Positions 24,325 through 33,501 of a stretch of 37,711 nt of DNA are shown piece by piece. Position numbers and translations under genes: made by a program. The notes under the pieces were generated by a model. That model did not search any database. It was given only the letters and a program-made list of their open reading frames with translations, and had not been told where the DNA came from. The stretch comes from Kaistia defluvii (GTDB taxonomy: Bacteria > Pseudomonadota > Alphaproteobacteria > Rhizobiales > Kaistiaceae). The first letter of the stretch is position 1. Every line of letters begins with the position of its first letter. Where the stretch lies: assembly GCF_026343955.1 (NCBI RefSeq), contig NZ_JAPKNI010000015.1:1-37711 (forward strand), written 5' to 3'.

Positions 24325-26370
24325 ATGAACGATTGGCTGCAGTCCTTCATCGATCTGGTCGCCCAGCATCCGCATTGGGCGGGCCTGCTCGTTTTCGTCA
24401 TGGCCATGGCGGAGTCGATCGCGGTCATCGGCATGTTCGTGCCGGGGACGGCGATCCTGATCGCCATCGGAGCGGTTGTCGGCCTGGGGGATCTGCCGCT
24501 CTGGCCGGTCCTGCTCTGGGCGACGCTCGGCGCGGTTGCTGGCGATGGCGTCTCCTACTGGCTCGGCCATCGCTACAAGGAGCGGATCCGCGCCACCTGG
24601 CCGCTCCGCGAGCGGCCCGAGCTGTTCGACAAGGGCGAGGCGTTCTTCCATCGCTTCGGCGCGATGAGCGTGGCGATCGGCCGGTTCGTGCCTGGCGTGC
24701 GCGCCGTGATCCCGGTAGTGGCCGGGGTCGTCGGCATGACGCCCCTGCGCTTCTACGTCGTCAACATTCTCTCGGCCCTGGTCTGGGCGCCGGCCCACAT
24801 CCTGCCCGGCGCGGGCATGGGCTTGGCCCTCGGCGTACTCGGTTCGATCGCCGGACGGCTGGTGGCCCTCGTCGTCGGCGCGCTGATTCTGGCGGGCTTT
24901 GTGATCTGGGCGCTTCATCTCGGCATACGCTGGATCGCGCCCAGCCTCGCCCGGCGCTATCGCCGTTTCGTCGTCGGCTGCAAGCGGCGCGGCACATGGC
25001 TCGATCGCGCCGTCGTCTATGTCCTCGATCCCGACGATCCCGGCACCTCGACGCTGCTCGTCATGGGCATTGCGGCGATCGCGCTGGCGCGGGCCTTTGT
25101 CGGCCTTGCCGAAGACGTCTTCATGCGCGAACCGATCACCCGCATGGATGCCGCGATCTCGACGCTGGTGCAGGGCTGGCGCACGCCGGCGCTCGACAAG
25201 GCGATGATCGCCATCACCATTGTCGGCGACGGTGTCGTCATCACGGCCGTGCTCCTTGTCGCGGCGCTCTGGATCCTGTCGCATGGCAAGCGCAAGCTGG
25301 CCGGCGGCCTGGTCGTGACCCTGGCGCTGGCGGCGCTGTCGGTCCCGCTCCTGAAAAGCGTGCTGCTCATTCCGCGACCGATCGATCTCTATTCCGGCGC
25401 CGATGCCTTCAGCTTCCCGAGTGGCCATGCAACCTCCACCGCCGCGCTCTATGCCTCGATCGCCTGGCTGGCGACGCATAATACGGCGCTACGCTGGAAG
25501 ATCGTCGGCTTCGGGCTCGCCGGGCTGCTGATCGCGGCGGTCGCCGCCTCGCGCGTCTATCTCGCCGCGCACTGGCCTTCCGATGTGCTGGCCGGCCTGA
25601 CGCTGGGATCGGCGCTGGCGGCGATCTACGCGCTGGTGTTCCGCCGCACGGATATCCACGCCATGCAGCCCTGGCGGTTCGCTGCCGTCGTCTTGGTGGC
25701 GCTCGGGGTTGCAGGCGGCGTGCGGATCTTCCTGCATTTCCCGACCGCGCTCGAGGCCTACCGGCCGCGCATGCCCGAGACGACGCTGGTCGAGGCCAAC
25801 TGGCTCGACGGCGGCTGGAGCACGCTGCCGGCGCAGCGCTGGGAGCTGGACGGCTCCGAGGGCGGCGCGCTGCCGCTGCAGGCCGATGTCGAGATCGCGG
25901 CATTGCGCGCGGCGCTGCTCGCCACCGGATGGCAGGAGGCGCCGTCGGGCGACACCGTCGCCATGGCGCGGTTCCTGTCGCCGGATGCGACGCTGGCGCA
26001 ACTGCCGCCCCTGCCGCTCACCCATGTCGGCCGCTTCGCCGCGCTCACCCTGGTGCGCCCGCTCGGTCCCGATAGTCGGCTGGTGCTGCGCTTCTGGCCG
26101 ACGACGACTGTCGCCGTCGACGACGCGGCGCGGCATCCGATCCACCTCGGCGCGGTGACGCGGGAGACGATTCGCCATCCGCTGCGTCTCGTCACGCTGC
26201 TGCATGACGAGGAGTATCCGCCCGGAGAGCAACTGGCTGCCATTGGTTCGCTCGCCGGCATCGACGTCCAGCCTCGCAGCCTCGGCGACCGGCGGGTCCT
26301 GCTCCTGGCCCTGCCGGCGCCGGTCGCGCCTATGCCCCGCGGAGAATCGTCTGGCGGTACAGCGCCTTGA
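24325..26370 (+). CDS. DedA-PAP2-LssY-like multidomain membrane protein
   Basis: 681 residues. N-terminal DedA (VTT/SNARE-associated) domain, about 1-200: MAESIAVIGMFVPGTAILIAIGA, WATLGAVAGDGVSYWLGHRY and GRFVPGVRAVIPVVAGV. Central PAP2 phosphatase domain (about 260-435) with the three catalytic motifs: Lys344 to Arg351-Pro352, PSGH (365-368), and SRVYLAAHWPSD (409-420). The C-terminal part (about 485-670) resembles the LssY C-terminal domain (ANWLDGGWSTLP, LPLQADVEIAALRAALLATGW). DedA proteins flip lipid carriers or phospholipids and PAP2 enzymes remove phosphate from undecaprenyl-PP or lipid phosphates, so the fusion could couple dephosphorylation to lipid recycling. That link is inference. 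Its 3' end overlaps the convergent nucleoside hydrolase gene by 41 bp. Confidence 0.88.
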   Translation: MNDWLQSFIDLVAQHPHWAGLLVFVMAMAESIAVIGMFVPGTAILIAIGAVVGLGDLPLWPVLLWATLGAVAGDGVSYWLGHRYKERIRATWPLRERPELFDKGEAFFHRFGAMSVAIGRFVPGVRAVIPVVAGVVGMTPLRFYVVNILSALVWAPAHILPGAGMGLALGVLGSIAGRLVALVVGALILAGFVIWALHLGIRWIAPSLARRYRRFVVGCKRRGTWLDRAVVYVLDPDDPGTSTLLVMGIAAIALARAFVGLAEDVFMREPITRMDAAISTLVQGWRTPALDKAMIAITIVGDGVVITAVLLVAALWILSHGKRKLAGGLVVTLALAALSVPLLKSVLLIPRPIDLYSGADAFSFPSGHATSTAALYASIAWLATHNTALRWKIVGFGLAGLLIAAVAASRVYLAAHWPSDVLAGLTLGSALAAIYALVFRRTDIHAMQPWRFAAVVLVALGVAGGVRIFLHFPTALEAYRPRMPETTLVEANWLDGGWSTLPAQRWELDGSEGGALPLQADVEIAALRAALLATGWQEAPSGDTVAMARFLSPDATLAQLPPLPLTHVGRFAALTLVRPLGPDSRLVLRFWPTTTVAVDDAARHPIHLGAVTRETIRHPLRLVTLLHDEEYPPGEQLAAIGSLAGIDVQPRSLGDRRVLLLALPAPVAPMPRGESSGGTAP

Positions 26371-27292
26371 AGCGTTCGGCATCGACCTCGGTGCAGATCT
26401 TGTGCGACGGCCGGTTGTCCCAGTCGCCGGGCGGGAAAGCGTAGCCATCCGGCTTCTGGATGGTCTGGCCGATCGCCATGCCCTCGGTGATGACCCGGAT
26501 CGCGCCGCTTCGCGTGGTGAACAGGGTGGGATCGATCAGATAGGCCACGGCGGAGGAATCGTGCACGAACATGTTCGGCACGCCGGCCGCGTGGTGGAAG
26601 GCGACATAGAAGCGGGTGATGTCCCAGATGAACTGGCCGGCTTCGCCGCCATCGTGGGCCAGCGCTTCCAGATACTCGGTCGTGAGCTGCGTGCGTTGGG
26701 TGACGTCGAGTCCGACCATGGTGATCGGCCAGCTGCCGCCCGTCACCTCGTCGGCGGCGAGCGGGTCGCCGATGATGTTGGCCTCGGCCGCCGGCGTGAC
26801 ATTGCCGTGATTGCCATGGAAGCCGAAGGCGCCACCCATGATGACGACCTGTTTGACGAGGCCGGCGATCTCCGGGTCCTCGCGCAGTGCCAGCGCCAGA
26901 TTGGTCATGCGGCCGACCGCGACGATGGCGATCTCGCCCGGGCTTTCCCGCACGAGGTCGATGATCAGCCGGTGCGCCGGGCGCGGGTCGACCGTCTTGG
27001 CGATGGTGTCGGGCAGCGGGATGTCGCCCAGCGCGTTATGGCCATGGACGTAATGCGGCGGCTCGCCGGCGGGGCCGACCAGCGGCGTGGCCGGGCCCTG
27101 CGCGACGGGAACGTCGATGCCGAAGCGCTCGGCCAGGTAGAGCGCGTTGCGCGTGGTGGTTTCGGTCGTGCCGTTGCCCAGCGTCGTCGTGATGCCGACG
27201 AGCTCGATTTCCGGCGCGTGGTGCAGGAAGAGCAGCGCCATCGCGTCATCGACGCCGGGATCGGTGTCGAAGATGACCTTGATCGTGTTCAT
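26330..27292 (-). CDS. Inosine-uridine-preferring nucleoside hydrolase family protein
   Basis: 320 residues from the ATG at 27292, with AGGAAA upstream; 19 further codons up to 27349 lack support. The calcium-binding N-terminal motif DTDPGVDDA (9-17) is exact. Further family signatures are VVIMGGAFG, the downstream NVTPAAEANIIGDPLAADEV and the late FVHDSSAVAYLIDP. Enzymes of this family split ribonucleosides, and sometimes deoxynucleosides, into base and sugar. It is 88 nt downstream of the last permease gene of the BMP-type transporter and on the same strand, so it probably processes what that system imports. Purine or pyrimidine preference cannot be read from the sequence. Confidence 0.92.
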   Translation of the reverse strand: MNTIKVIFDTDPGVDDAMALLFLHHAPEIELVGITTTLGNGTTETTTRNALYLAERFGIDVPVAQGPATPLVGPAGEPPHYVHGHNALGDIPLPDTIAKTVDPRPAHRLIIDLVRESPGEIAIVAVGRMTNLALALREDPEIAGLVKQVVIMGGAFGFHGNHGNVTPAAEANIIGDPLAADEVTGGSWPITMVGLDVTQRTQLTTEYLEALAHDGGEAGQFIWDITRFYVAFHHAAGVPNMFVHDSSAVAYLIDPTLFTTRSGAIRVITEGMAIGQTIQKPDGYAFPPGDWDNRPSHKICTEVDAERFKALYRQTILRGA

Positions 27293-27380
27293 GCGGGGAA
27301 TTTCCTTTGGCTGTCGGTCCCGTCCGGCCGGGATGCGGCGGTCGGGCAAGAAGGGAAGGGGTGGCGCCTTCGCAGGGGAA

Positions 27381-28295
27381 TCACGCCCGCGCCAGCTGGC
27401 GCTGGCGGCGGCGGGCGTGGACGACGAGGGCGATGACGGGAACGAGATAGGGCACCGTCTGCATCAGCTCGCTGGGCAGGCCAGCGCCCTGTAGCGCGAT
27501 CGACGCGGCCTCGGCGAGGCCGAGCAGCAGCGAGGCGAACATCGTGCCCGAGGCGCTGCCATGGCCCATCACCTCGGCGGCAAGCGCGATGAAGCCGCGC
27601 CCGGCGCTCATGTTCTGCGAGAACCAGCTGACATAGCCCATAGACAGAAATGCGCCCGCCGCGCCGGCGAAGACGCCGGACGTCACCAGCGCGCCGATCT
27701 GCACGCGACGGACATTGATGCCGGCAATGGCCGCCGATTCCGGATTTTCGCCGACCGCGCGCAGCCGCAGCCCCATCGGCGTGCGCATCAGGAACAGGCC
27801 GACCCCCGGCACCGCCAGGAAGGCGGCATAGGTCAGGATGTGATGGCCGGAGAGTAGCGTGCCGAGCACGGGGATGCCGGCGATGACGGGGACGGTGAGA
27901 TGGGGCAGGACCTTGCTCGACAGCGAGCCCGACATGCCCTTGTCGCCCGTCAGCATGAAGAGCAGCAGCGTCGTGCCGGCAGCCGCCGCCATGTTGAGCG
28001 CGATGCCGGACAGGATGAGGTCGGACTTCAGGACATGCACGGCGAAGGAAAGCAGGGCGCCGAGCAGGCCGCCGGCGATCAGGGCGGCGAGGAAGCCGAG
28101 CGACGCGCTGCCGGTCGCGGCGCTGACCACGACGCCGGCGAAGGCGCCGGTGAGCATCATGCCCTCGACGCCGATATTGAGCACGCCGGCGCGCTCGGAA
28201 ATCAGCACGCCGAGGGCTGCGAGCAGGATCGGCGTGGTGACGCGCAGGATGGCCGGGATGAATGTGATGAGGGAGGCGAGGTCGAAATCGGTCAT
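27381..28295 (-). CDS. ABC transporter permease, nucleoside (BMP-associated) type, second subunit
   Basis: 304 residues from the ATG at 28295, which overlaps the stop of the preceding permease (ATGA). About eight membrane segments are visible, with the family hallmark SERAGVLNIGVEGMMLTGAF near residues 30-52 and RAVGENPESAAIAGINVRRVQ in the cytoplasmic loop. These motifs are typical of NupQ/YufQ-like permeases that work with BMP binding proteins. It forms the inner-membrane channel together with the larger permease encoded upstream. The open frame continues upstream in antisense-like sequence, which I left out. Confidence 0.92.
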   Translation of the reverse strand: MTDFDLASLITFIPAILRVTTPILLAALGVLISERAGVLNIGVEGMMLTGAFAGVVVSAATGSASLGFLAALIAGGLLGALLSFAVHVLKSDLILSGIALNMAAAAGTTLLLFMLTGDKGMSGSLSSKVLPHLTVPVIAGIPVLGTLLSGHHILTYAAFLAVPGVGLFLMRTPMGLRLRAVGENPESAAIAGINVRRVQIGALVTSGVFAGAAGAFLSMGYVSWFSQNMSAGRGFIALAAEVMGHGSASGTMFASLLLGLAEAASIALQGAGLPSELMQTVPYLVPVIALVVHARRRQRQLARA

Positions 28296-29383
28296 GCGAC
28301 GCTTCCTTCGACGGCCTTGGTGTCCTGGGCCTGGCCGGCGGCCGGCTTCTTGCCCGTGACAAGACGGATCAGGCGCGGATTGCGCATGATCGCCTGGGCG
28401 GTGACGACGACAAGGACCAGGGCCTGGATCAGCCCGACCGCCTCGCTCGGCACGTCGAAATTGCGGGCGATCAGGTCGCCGCCGACCTGCAGGTAGGAGA
28501 GGAACAGCGCGGCCGGGATCAGCAGGATCGGGTTGTCGCGGGCGAGGATCGCCACGACGACGCCGGTCCAGCCATTGCCGGGCAGCGACTGCCAGGAGAA
28601 GCGCTGGTAGAGGCCGAGCATCTCGATGCCGCCGGCCCCGGCGGCGATCAGGCCGCCGATCACCTGCGAGCGCAGCAGGATCGAGCGGATCGGCAGGCCG
28701 AGATGGGCGGCGAAGCTCGGATTGGAGCCGACGATGCGCGCCTCGAAGCCGGCCCGCGACATGAACAGGTAGACGGCGCCGAGGCCGCAGGCGGCAAGCG
28801 CGACCAGCGTGCCGAGATGGATGCGGGTGCCGGCGATCAGCTTCGGCAGTTTGGCCTCGGCCGGGATCCTGAACGACACCATGGCGCCGGCGGCGGGATC
28901 GCGCAGGAAGTAGTTGACGACGAACAGGCCGATGAACAGCGCGGCGAAGTTCAGCATCAGCGACGAGACCAGTTCCGACGCCTCGTAGCGGGCGCGCAGA
29001 TAGCCCGGCACCGCGCAGACGCTGGAACCGACGACGGCGCCGACGAGAATGCCGACCGGCGCCATGGCGAAGGCGGGCAGCGGCACCAGCAAGACGGTCG
29101 CCACCGTGGCGAGGCCGCCGAGGAAGAACGCGCCCTCGACGCCGAGATTGAACATGCCGGCCCGGAACATCACGGCGACGGCGAGCCCGCACATCATCGC
29201 CGGCGTCGCCATCTCGACGATGTTGCCGGTATGGCGGGGATTGCGGAACGGGCCGAACACGAAGGTATCCAGCACGGCGAGCGGATCGGGGAGGCTCAGG
29301 GCGATCGGCACGAGCACGATGCCGACGACCAGCACCAGCAGGACGGCGGTGATGACGAAGGACGCGAAAGCGGAGCGGATCAT
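28292..29383 (-). CDS. ABC transporter permease, nucleoside (BMP-associated) type, first subunit
   Basis: 363 residues. The first membrane helix is at about 9-30, followed by further hydrophobic segments. The shared signature MFRAGMFNLGVEGAFFLGGL is near 70-90, and IVGSNPSFAAHLGLPI resembles the cytoplasmic loop of NupP/YufP-like permeases. It has 4-nt overlaps at both ends, with the ATPase (29380-29383) and with the second permease (28292-28295), so the three genes are translationally coupled. It contributes half of the transmembrane channel. Confidence 0.92.
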   Translation of the reverse strand: MIRSAFASFVITAVLLVLVVGIVLVPIALSLPDPLAVLDTFVFGPFRNPRHTGNIVEMATPAMMCGLAVAVMFRAGMFNLGVEGAFFLGGLATVATVLLVPLPAFAMAPVGILVGAVVGSSVCAVPGYLRARYEASELVSSLMLNFAALFIGLFVVNYFLRDPAAGAMVSFRIPAEAKLPKLIAGTRIHLGTLVALAACGLGAVYLFMSRAGFEARIVGSNPSFAAHLGLPIRSILLRSQVIGGLIAAGAGGIEMLGLYQRFSWQSLPGNGWTGVVVAILARDNPILLIPAALFLSYLQVGGDLIARNFDVPSEAVGLIQALVLVVVTAQAIMRNPRLIRLVTGKKPAAGQAQDTKAVEGSVA

Positions 29384-30906
29384 GCGGCGCTCTCCAGTCC
29401 GAGCATGTAGGGGCCGAGCCGTTCCGGCGTCAGGCCGGGTTCGTTCTCCAGCCGGGCGACGATGCGGCCGGCATAGAGAATGACGATGCGGTCGGAGAGG
29501 GTCAGCAGTTCGTCGAGGTCGGCGGTGATCAGCAGCACCGCTCCACCCTTGGCGGCGAGTTCGGCGAGCCGCTCATGCAGGAAGGCGGCGGCGGCGACGT
29601 CGATGCCGCGCGTCGGCTGGTCGGCGATCATGAAATGTGGCTCGGTGGCGAATTCGCGCGCCGCGATCAGCTTCTGCGCATTGCCGCCGGAAAGCGCCGA
29701 TAGCGGTGCATTCGGGCCGGGGCAGCGCACTTTGTAGTGCACGATCATCTCTTCCGTCCGCGTCTCCATCGCCCGGCGCTTCAGGAAGGGGCCGGTCGAG
29801 AAGGCGGCAAGGCGATGCGCGCCGGCAATGGCGTTCTCGACCAGCGTCATGCGCTTGGAGCCGCCATCCTGGAACCGGTCGGCCGGCAGGTGGGCGAGGC
29901 CAAGCCGGCGCAACGCCGCCGTGCCGAGCCCGGCGGTGGGCTTGCCCTCATAGGTGATGGCGCCGGTCGTCGGCTGGGCGCGGCCGGTCAGCAGCGAGAC
30001 GAGGCCGCGCTGGCCGCTGCCGTCGACGCCGGCGACGCCGAGGATTTCGCCGGCATGCACGGTGAGATCGATGCCCTCGAGGCGGTCATTGGCGTCGCGG
30101 GCTTTCAGATGCACGCCGGAAACCACCACGCGCGGCGTGCCGGAAACCCGGCCGCCGCGCTTCAGCGCCGGGCCCGCTGCCTGGCCCATGACCAGCCGGG
30201 CGATCGCCTCGTCGTCGATGGCGGCCAGCGGCGCGTCGCCGGCAAGCTTTCCCGCGCGCAGCACGGTGACATGGCTGGCCAAGGCGCGTACCTCGCGCAG
30301 CTTGTGCGAAATGAAGAGGATGGTGAGGCCCGCGGCGCGCATGTCGCGCAGCCGGTCGAACAATTCGTCGGTCTCGGGCGGCGTCAGAACGGCCGTCGGC
30401 TCGTCGAGGATCAGCACGCGGACGTCGCGCGACAGCGCCTTGAGGATCTCGACCTTCTGTTGCGCCGCCACCGACAGCGTGCGCACCGTCGCGTCCGGGT
30501 CGACGGCGAGATTGTAGCGCCGGGACAGTTCCTCGACCCGGCGGCGCGCGGCCACCCGATCCAGAAACGCACCCCGGCGCGGCTCCTGCCCCAGAACGAT
30601 GTTCTCGGAGACGGAGAGCGAGGGCACCAGCGAGAAATGCTGGTGCACCATGCCGATGCCCTTTTCGGCGGCGATACGGGGCGAGGGGATCGCCACCGCC
30701 TCGCCATCCAGCAGGATCGAACCCGACGTTGGCTGCTCGAGGCCGAACAGGATCTTCATCAGGGTCGATTTGCCGGCGCCATTTTCGCCGCAGACGGCAT
30801 GGATGACGCCGGGCCGGATCGCGAACGACACGTCGTCGAGCGCGAGGGTGCCGTTGCCATAGGTCTTGGAGATGCCGGCAAAGGCGATAAGGGGCCGATC
30901 GGTCAT
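29380..30906 (-). CDS. ABC transporter ATP-binding protein with two ATPase domains (nucleoside/BMP type)
   Basis: 508 residues from the ATG at 30906, preceded by GGAGG. The first ATPase domain has Walker A GENGAGKST (40-48), signature LSVAAQQKVEI and Walker B VLILDEPTAVLTP. In the second domain the Walker A region is degenerate (GVDGSGQRG), but the signature LSGGNAQKL and LIADQPTRGIDV are kept. This tandem layout with one weakened site is standard for RbsA/NupO-like ATPases. It energises the two permeases encoded downstream. It starts 41 nt after the stop of the binding protein. Confidence 0.93.
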   Translation of the reverse strand: MTDRPLIAFAGISKTYGNGTLALDDVSFAIRPGVIHAVCGENGAGKSTLMKILFGLEQPTSGSILLDGEAVAIPSPRIAAEKGIGMVHQHFSLVPSLSVSENIVLGQEPRRGAFLDRVAARRRVEELSRRYNLAVDPDATVRTLSVAAQQKVEILKALSRDVRVLILDEPTAVLTPPETDELFDRLRDMRAAGLTILFISHKLREVRALASHVTVLRAGKLAGDAPLAAIDDEAIARLVMGQAAGPALKRGGRVSGTPRVVVSGVHLKARDANDRLEGIDLTVHAGEILGVAGVDGSGQRGLVSLLTGRAQPTTGAITYEGKPTAGLGTAALRRLGLAHLPADRFQDGGSKRMTLVENAIAGAHRLAAFSTGPFLKRRAMETRTEEMIVHYKVRCPGPNAPLSALSGGNAQKLIAAREFATEPHFMIADQPTRGIDVAAAAFLHERLAELAAKGGAVLLITADLDELLTLSDRIVILYAGRIVARLENEPGLTPERLGPYMLGLESAA

Positions 30907-30947
30907 GCGACCTCCAGGGCTATCGGGCAGGGCTTCGGAACGAAGGC

Positions 30948-32066
30948 TCAGGGGCGAACGCTGTCGCGCAGCGCGTTGAGCTTGTCCGTCTCCAGGCCGA
31001 AGGCCGAGGTGACCTTGATCGAACCGTCGATGATGCCGGCGCGGGCCGTCTCGATCTGCTTCTTCAGATCGTCGGAGGCGAGCGTCTTCATGTTGCCGGT
31101 CTCGACCAGGCCGACGGCATTTTCCGCCAGGCCGATGGCCTCGACCTTGCCGACCGGCAGCTTGCCTTCGAGGAACAGGTCGTAGGTGCGCAGGATCGAC
31201 ACGTCGATGTTCTTGACCATCGAGGTCGCCACCTTCGCGGCCATGGCCGGGTCGCTCTCCCTGAAGATCGCTTCCTGGTCGGAATTGACGCCGAGCGCCC
31301 ATTTGCCGACATCCTTGGCGGCGGCGAGCTGGCCGAGACCGGTCAGGCCGGCGACGTTGAAGCCGATCGCCGTGCCGGTGCGGTACTGCGCCAGCGCCAG
31401 TTCCTTGCCCTTGGCGGCGTCGTTGAACGAGCCGGCATAGGAGATCGCCACCTTGATGTCCGGATTGACCGACTTCGCGCCTTCGACATAGCCGGTGAGG
31501 AAATCGTTGATGACGGGGATGTCCATGCCGCCGAGGAAGCCGATCGACGTCCCTTGGTCGGCGGGAATGGTGCCGTCCTTCAGCAGGCCGGCAGCAAGGA
31601 TGCCGGCGAGGTAGGAGCCCTCGTTCTGCTTGAAGACGACGGAATAGACATTTTCGTAGCCGCCCTTGTCATAGGGCATGACGCCGTCGACCAGCACATA
31701 GGTCTGGTCGGGATGGTTCGGCGCCACTTCGCTCAGGATGTCGGCGATCTCGAAGGTCGAGGAGAGGATCAGGTCAAAACCCTGTTCCGAGACGTCCTCG
31801 AAGGTCGGCAGCCACTTGGTCTGGTCCGTGCCCATCTCGATGACCTTGGTCTCGACCGCGTCGCCGTATTTCGCCTTGATCTGCTTCATGCCCGCGGCGC
31901 CGAGATCGAAGAAGGATTTGTCGCCGAGATTGCCGTTGACGAGGAAGACCACCTTCTTCGGGCCATCGGCCAGGGCGGCGCCGGTCGAGGCGGCGAGGCC
32001 GAGCGTCGCCGTCGCGACGGAGGCTAGAAGAAGGGCGGAAAGGCTCCTGCGGGTGATGTGCGCCAT
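30948..32066 (-). CDS. BMP family ABC transporter substrate-binding protein (nucleoside type)
   Basis: 372 residues from the ATG at 32066. The signal peptide MAHITRRSLSALLLASVATA has a Tat-like RRS and a likely ALA|D cleavage site at 33/34; no lipobox cysteine is seen, so the mature protein should be free in the periplasm. The mature part has VVFLVNGNLGDKSFFDLGAAGM, GFDLILSSTFEI, YSVVFKQNEGSYLAGILAAG and VNSDQEAIF, typical of the BMP/PnrA family. Well-studied members bind purine nucleosides. First gene of the operon that ends with the nucleoside hydrolase. A 21-codon longer start at 32129 is less likely. A candidate operator lies about 95 nt upstream of the chosen start. Confidence 0.93.
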   Translation of the reverse strand: MAHITRRSLSALLLASVATATLGLAASTGAALADGPKKVVFLVNGNLGDKSFFDLGAAGMKQIKAKYGDAVETKVIEMGTDQTKWLPTFEDVSEQGFDLILSSTFEIADILSEVAPNHPDQTYVLVDGVMPYDKGGYENVYSVVFKQNEGSYLAGILAAGLLKDGTIPADQGTSIGFLGGMDIPVINDFLTGYVEGAKSVNPDIKVAISYAGSFNDAAKGKELALAQYRTGTAIGFNVAGLTGLGQLAAAKDVGKWALGVNSDQEAIFRESDPAMAAKVATSMVKNIDVSILRTYDLFLEGKLPVGKVEAIGLAENAVGLVETGNMKTLASDDLKKQIETARAGIIDGSIKVTSAFGLETDKLNALRDSVRP

Positions 32067-32157
32067 GATCTCGATTGTCCCTGCTGTTGTTCGCTCTGGT
32101 TCGGGCTCATCTTTTTGAGAGGTCGCCATGGCCCGGATGACGACCGAATAGAAATCG

Positions 32158-32168
32158 GTTAAACGTTT
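32158..32168. promoter_or_regulatory. Candidate LacI-family operator, transporter side
   Basis: GTTAAACGTTT on the plus strand (AAACGTTTAAC on the minus strand), with an AAACGTTT palindromic core centred on CG, the usual layout of LacI-family operators. It lies between the divergent BMP gene (start 32066) and the LacI-family gene (start 32330). The same 11 bases occur at 34392-34402. Confidence 0.6.
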
Positions 32169-32329
32169 TCCATGAGCTTAATCGAGGCTGTCCGTGCGTC
32201 AAGCCGATTTCTCAGGCGCGCATCGCTGAAGAAGCGGGCAGGGGAGGATGCGGCGATGCGCCCCTGGCTGTCGAACGCACTGGACAGGCGGCGACGAGAC
32301 GGCATGATCGCGCGGATGGGGTGGCGGAT

Positions 32330-33340
32330 ATGAGTACGATCAAGGACGTAGCGGCCCGGGCGGGCGTATCGATCGCCACGGTTTCGCATTACATGAACAA
32401 GACCAAGGCTGTCAGCGAGGCAACGGCCGAGCGCATCGGCAAGGCGATCGCCGAGCTTGGATACAGCAAGGATTCGATGGCTGCCTGGTTCAAGACGGCC
32501 CAGGTTCCGGTCATCTTCCTGGCCACGCCGCATGCCGACACCTCGTTTTTCGATGACGTCTCGGCGGCGATCGAGGCGCGCTTCGAGCGGCACGACCTGA
32601 GTGTGTTGCGGGTGCAGCTCGCGACGCTGGAAAAGATGCGGCGCGGCGGCGCCCTGGCCTCCCTGCTGCAGCGCGCGGCCGGCGTCGTCGTGCTGGGCCA
32701 TTCCGATGAATGGATCGAGGACGAGGCGACGCTGGCGGCGCAACTGCCCAGTGTGATGCTGAACTGGGACCGATTGGCCGAGTTTCGCGAGCAGGGCCTG
32801 GTCGAGCATCTCGACCTCGGCGCCGAGATGGCGCTGACCTATCTGGCCGAGCGCGGCCACCGCGACATCGGCCTGATGACCGGCCCGAGCCTGCCGCGCG
32901 CCCAGGGATTGCTGGCCGGCTCGCGCAAGGCCGCCGCCCGCCTCGGCCTCAATCTCGACCCGCGCTGGATGGTCGAGACGGGCTATGACTTTCTCGATGC
33001 GCGCGACCGGGCCCGGGCTATGCTCGAGACATCGCCCCGCCCGACGGCTGTCTTCACCTATGGCACCCAGTTCGGCTTTGGCGTGCTGCAGGCCGCCTAC
33101 CAGCTCGGCATCAATGTGCCCGGCGACCTCTCGGTGCTGAGCTATATCGACTGCAAGCAGACGGAACAGTGCGCGCCGCGCCTGACCACGGTATCGCCCT
33201 CGATCCCGCAGATCGCCACCCATGTCGTGGCGCGGATCCTCACCCTGATGACCGATCCCGAGGCGAGCGACGTCACCTCGCTCGACGTCGAGCTGACCGA
33301 GCGCGACAGCGTGCGCGCGATCTTAGTGTCTGGCCCCTGA
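32330..33340 (+). CDS. LacI family transcriptional regulator
   Basis: 336 residues from the ATG at 32330, with a G-rich stretch upstream; a GTG at 32321 would add three residues. The N-terminal helix-turn-helix and hinge are classic: STIKDVAARAGVSIATVSHYMNKTKAVSEATAERIGKAIAELGY. A periplasmic-binding-protein-like effector domain (about 60-336) follows: VPVIFLATPHADTSFFDDV, ERGHRDIGLMTGPSL, PTAVFTYGTQFGFGVLQA and PGDLSVLSYIDC. It is divergent from the nucleoside transporter operon and convergent with the oxygenase gene, both of which carry the AAACGTTTAAC element. It probably represses both until a nucleoside, base or related effector binds. The effector is not known. Confidence 0.92.
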   Translation: MSTIKDVAARAGVSIATVSHYMNKTKAVSEATAERIGKAIAELGYSKDSMAAWFKTAQVPVIFLATPHADTSFFDDVSAAIEARFERHDLSVLRVQLATLEKMRRGGALASLLQRAAGVVVLGHSDEWIEDEATLAAQLPSVMLNWDRLAEFREQGLVEHLDLGAEMALTYLAERGHRDIGLMTGPSLPRAQGLLAGSRKAAARLGLNLDPRWMVETGYDFLDARDRARAMLETSPRPTAVFTYGTQFGFGVLQAAYQLGINVPGDLSVLSYIDCKQTEQCAPRLTTVSPSIPQIATHVVARILTLMTDPEASDVTSLDVELTERDSVRAILVSGP

Positions 33341-33404
33341 TGCAGAGTTGAAGGTGAGGTACTATCTCGAACCTCCCCAGCAGCAGGGCCCGAAGCCTTC
33401 CTTC

Positions 33405-33425
33405 ACCTCTCCGTGAGGGAGAGGT
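33405..33425. terminator. Hairpin between convergent lacI-type and oxygenase genes
   Basis: Perfect 8-bp inverted repeat ACCTCTCC (33405-33412) / GGAGAGGT (33418-33425) with a 5-nt loop. The sequence style is that of dispersed extragenic elements I recognise from Hyphomicrobiales genomes. A second hairpin, GCGGG-AAGG-CCCGC, follows at about 33445-33458. There is no T-run, so it may be a repeat element that happens to lie where a bidirectional terminator is needed. Confidence 0.4.
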
Positions 33426-33501
33426 AAGGCGCAGCGCGGCTTGAGCGGGAAGGCCCGCTTGTCGCATTGCGGGCCAGCCACTGAGACGACGGCCGCCGAC
33501 G

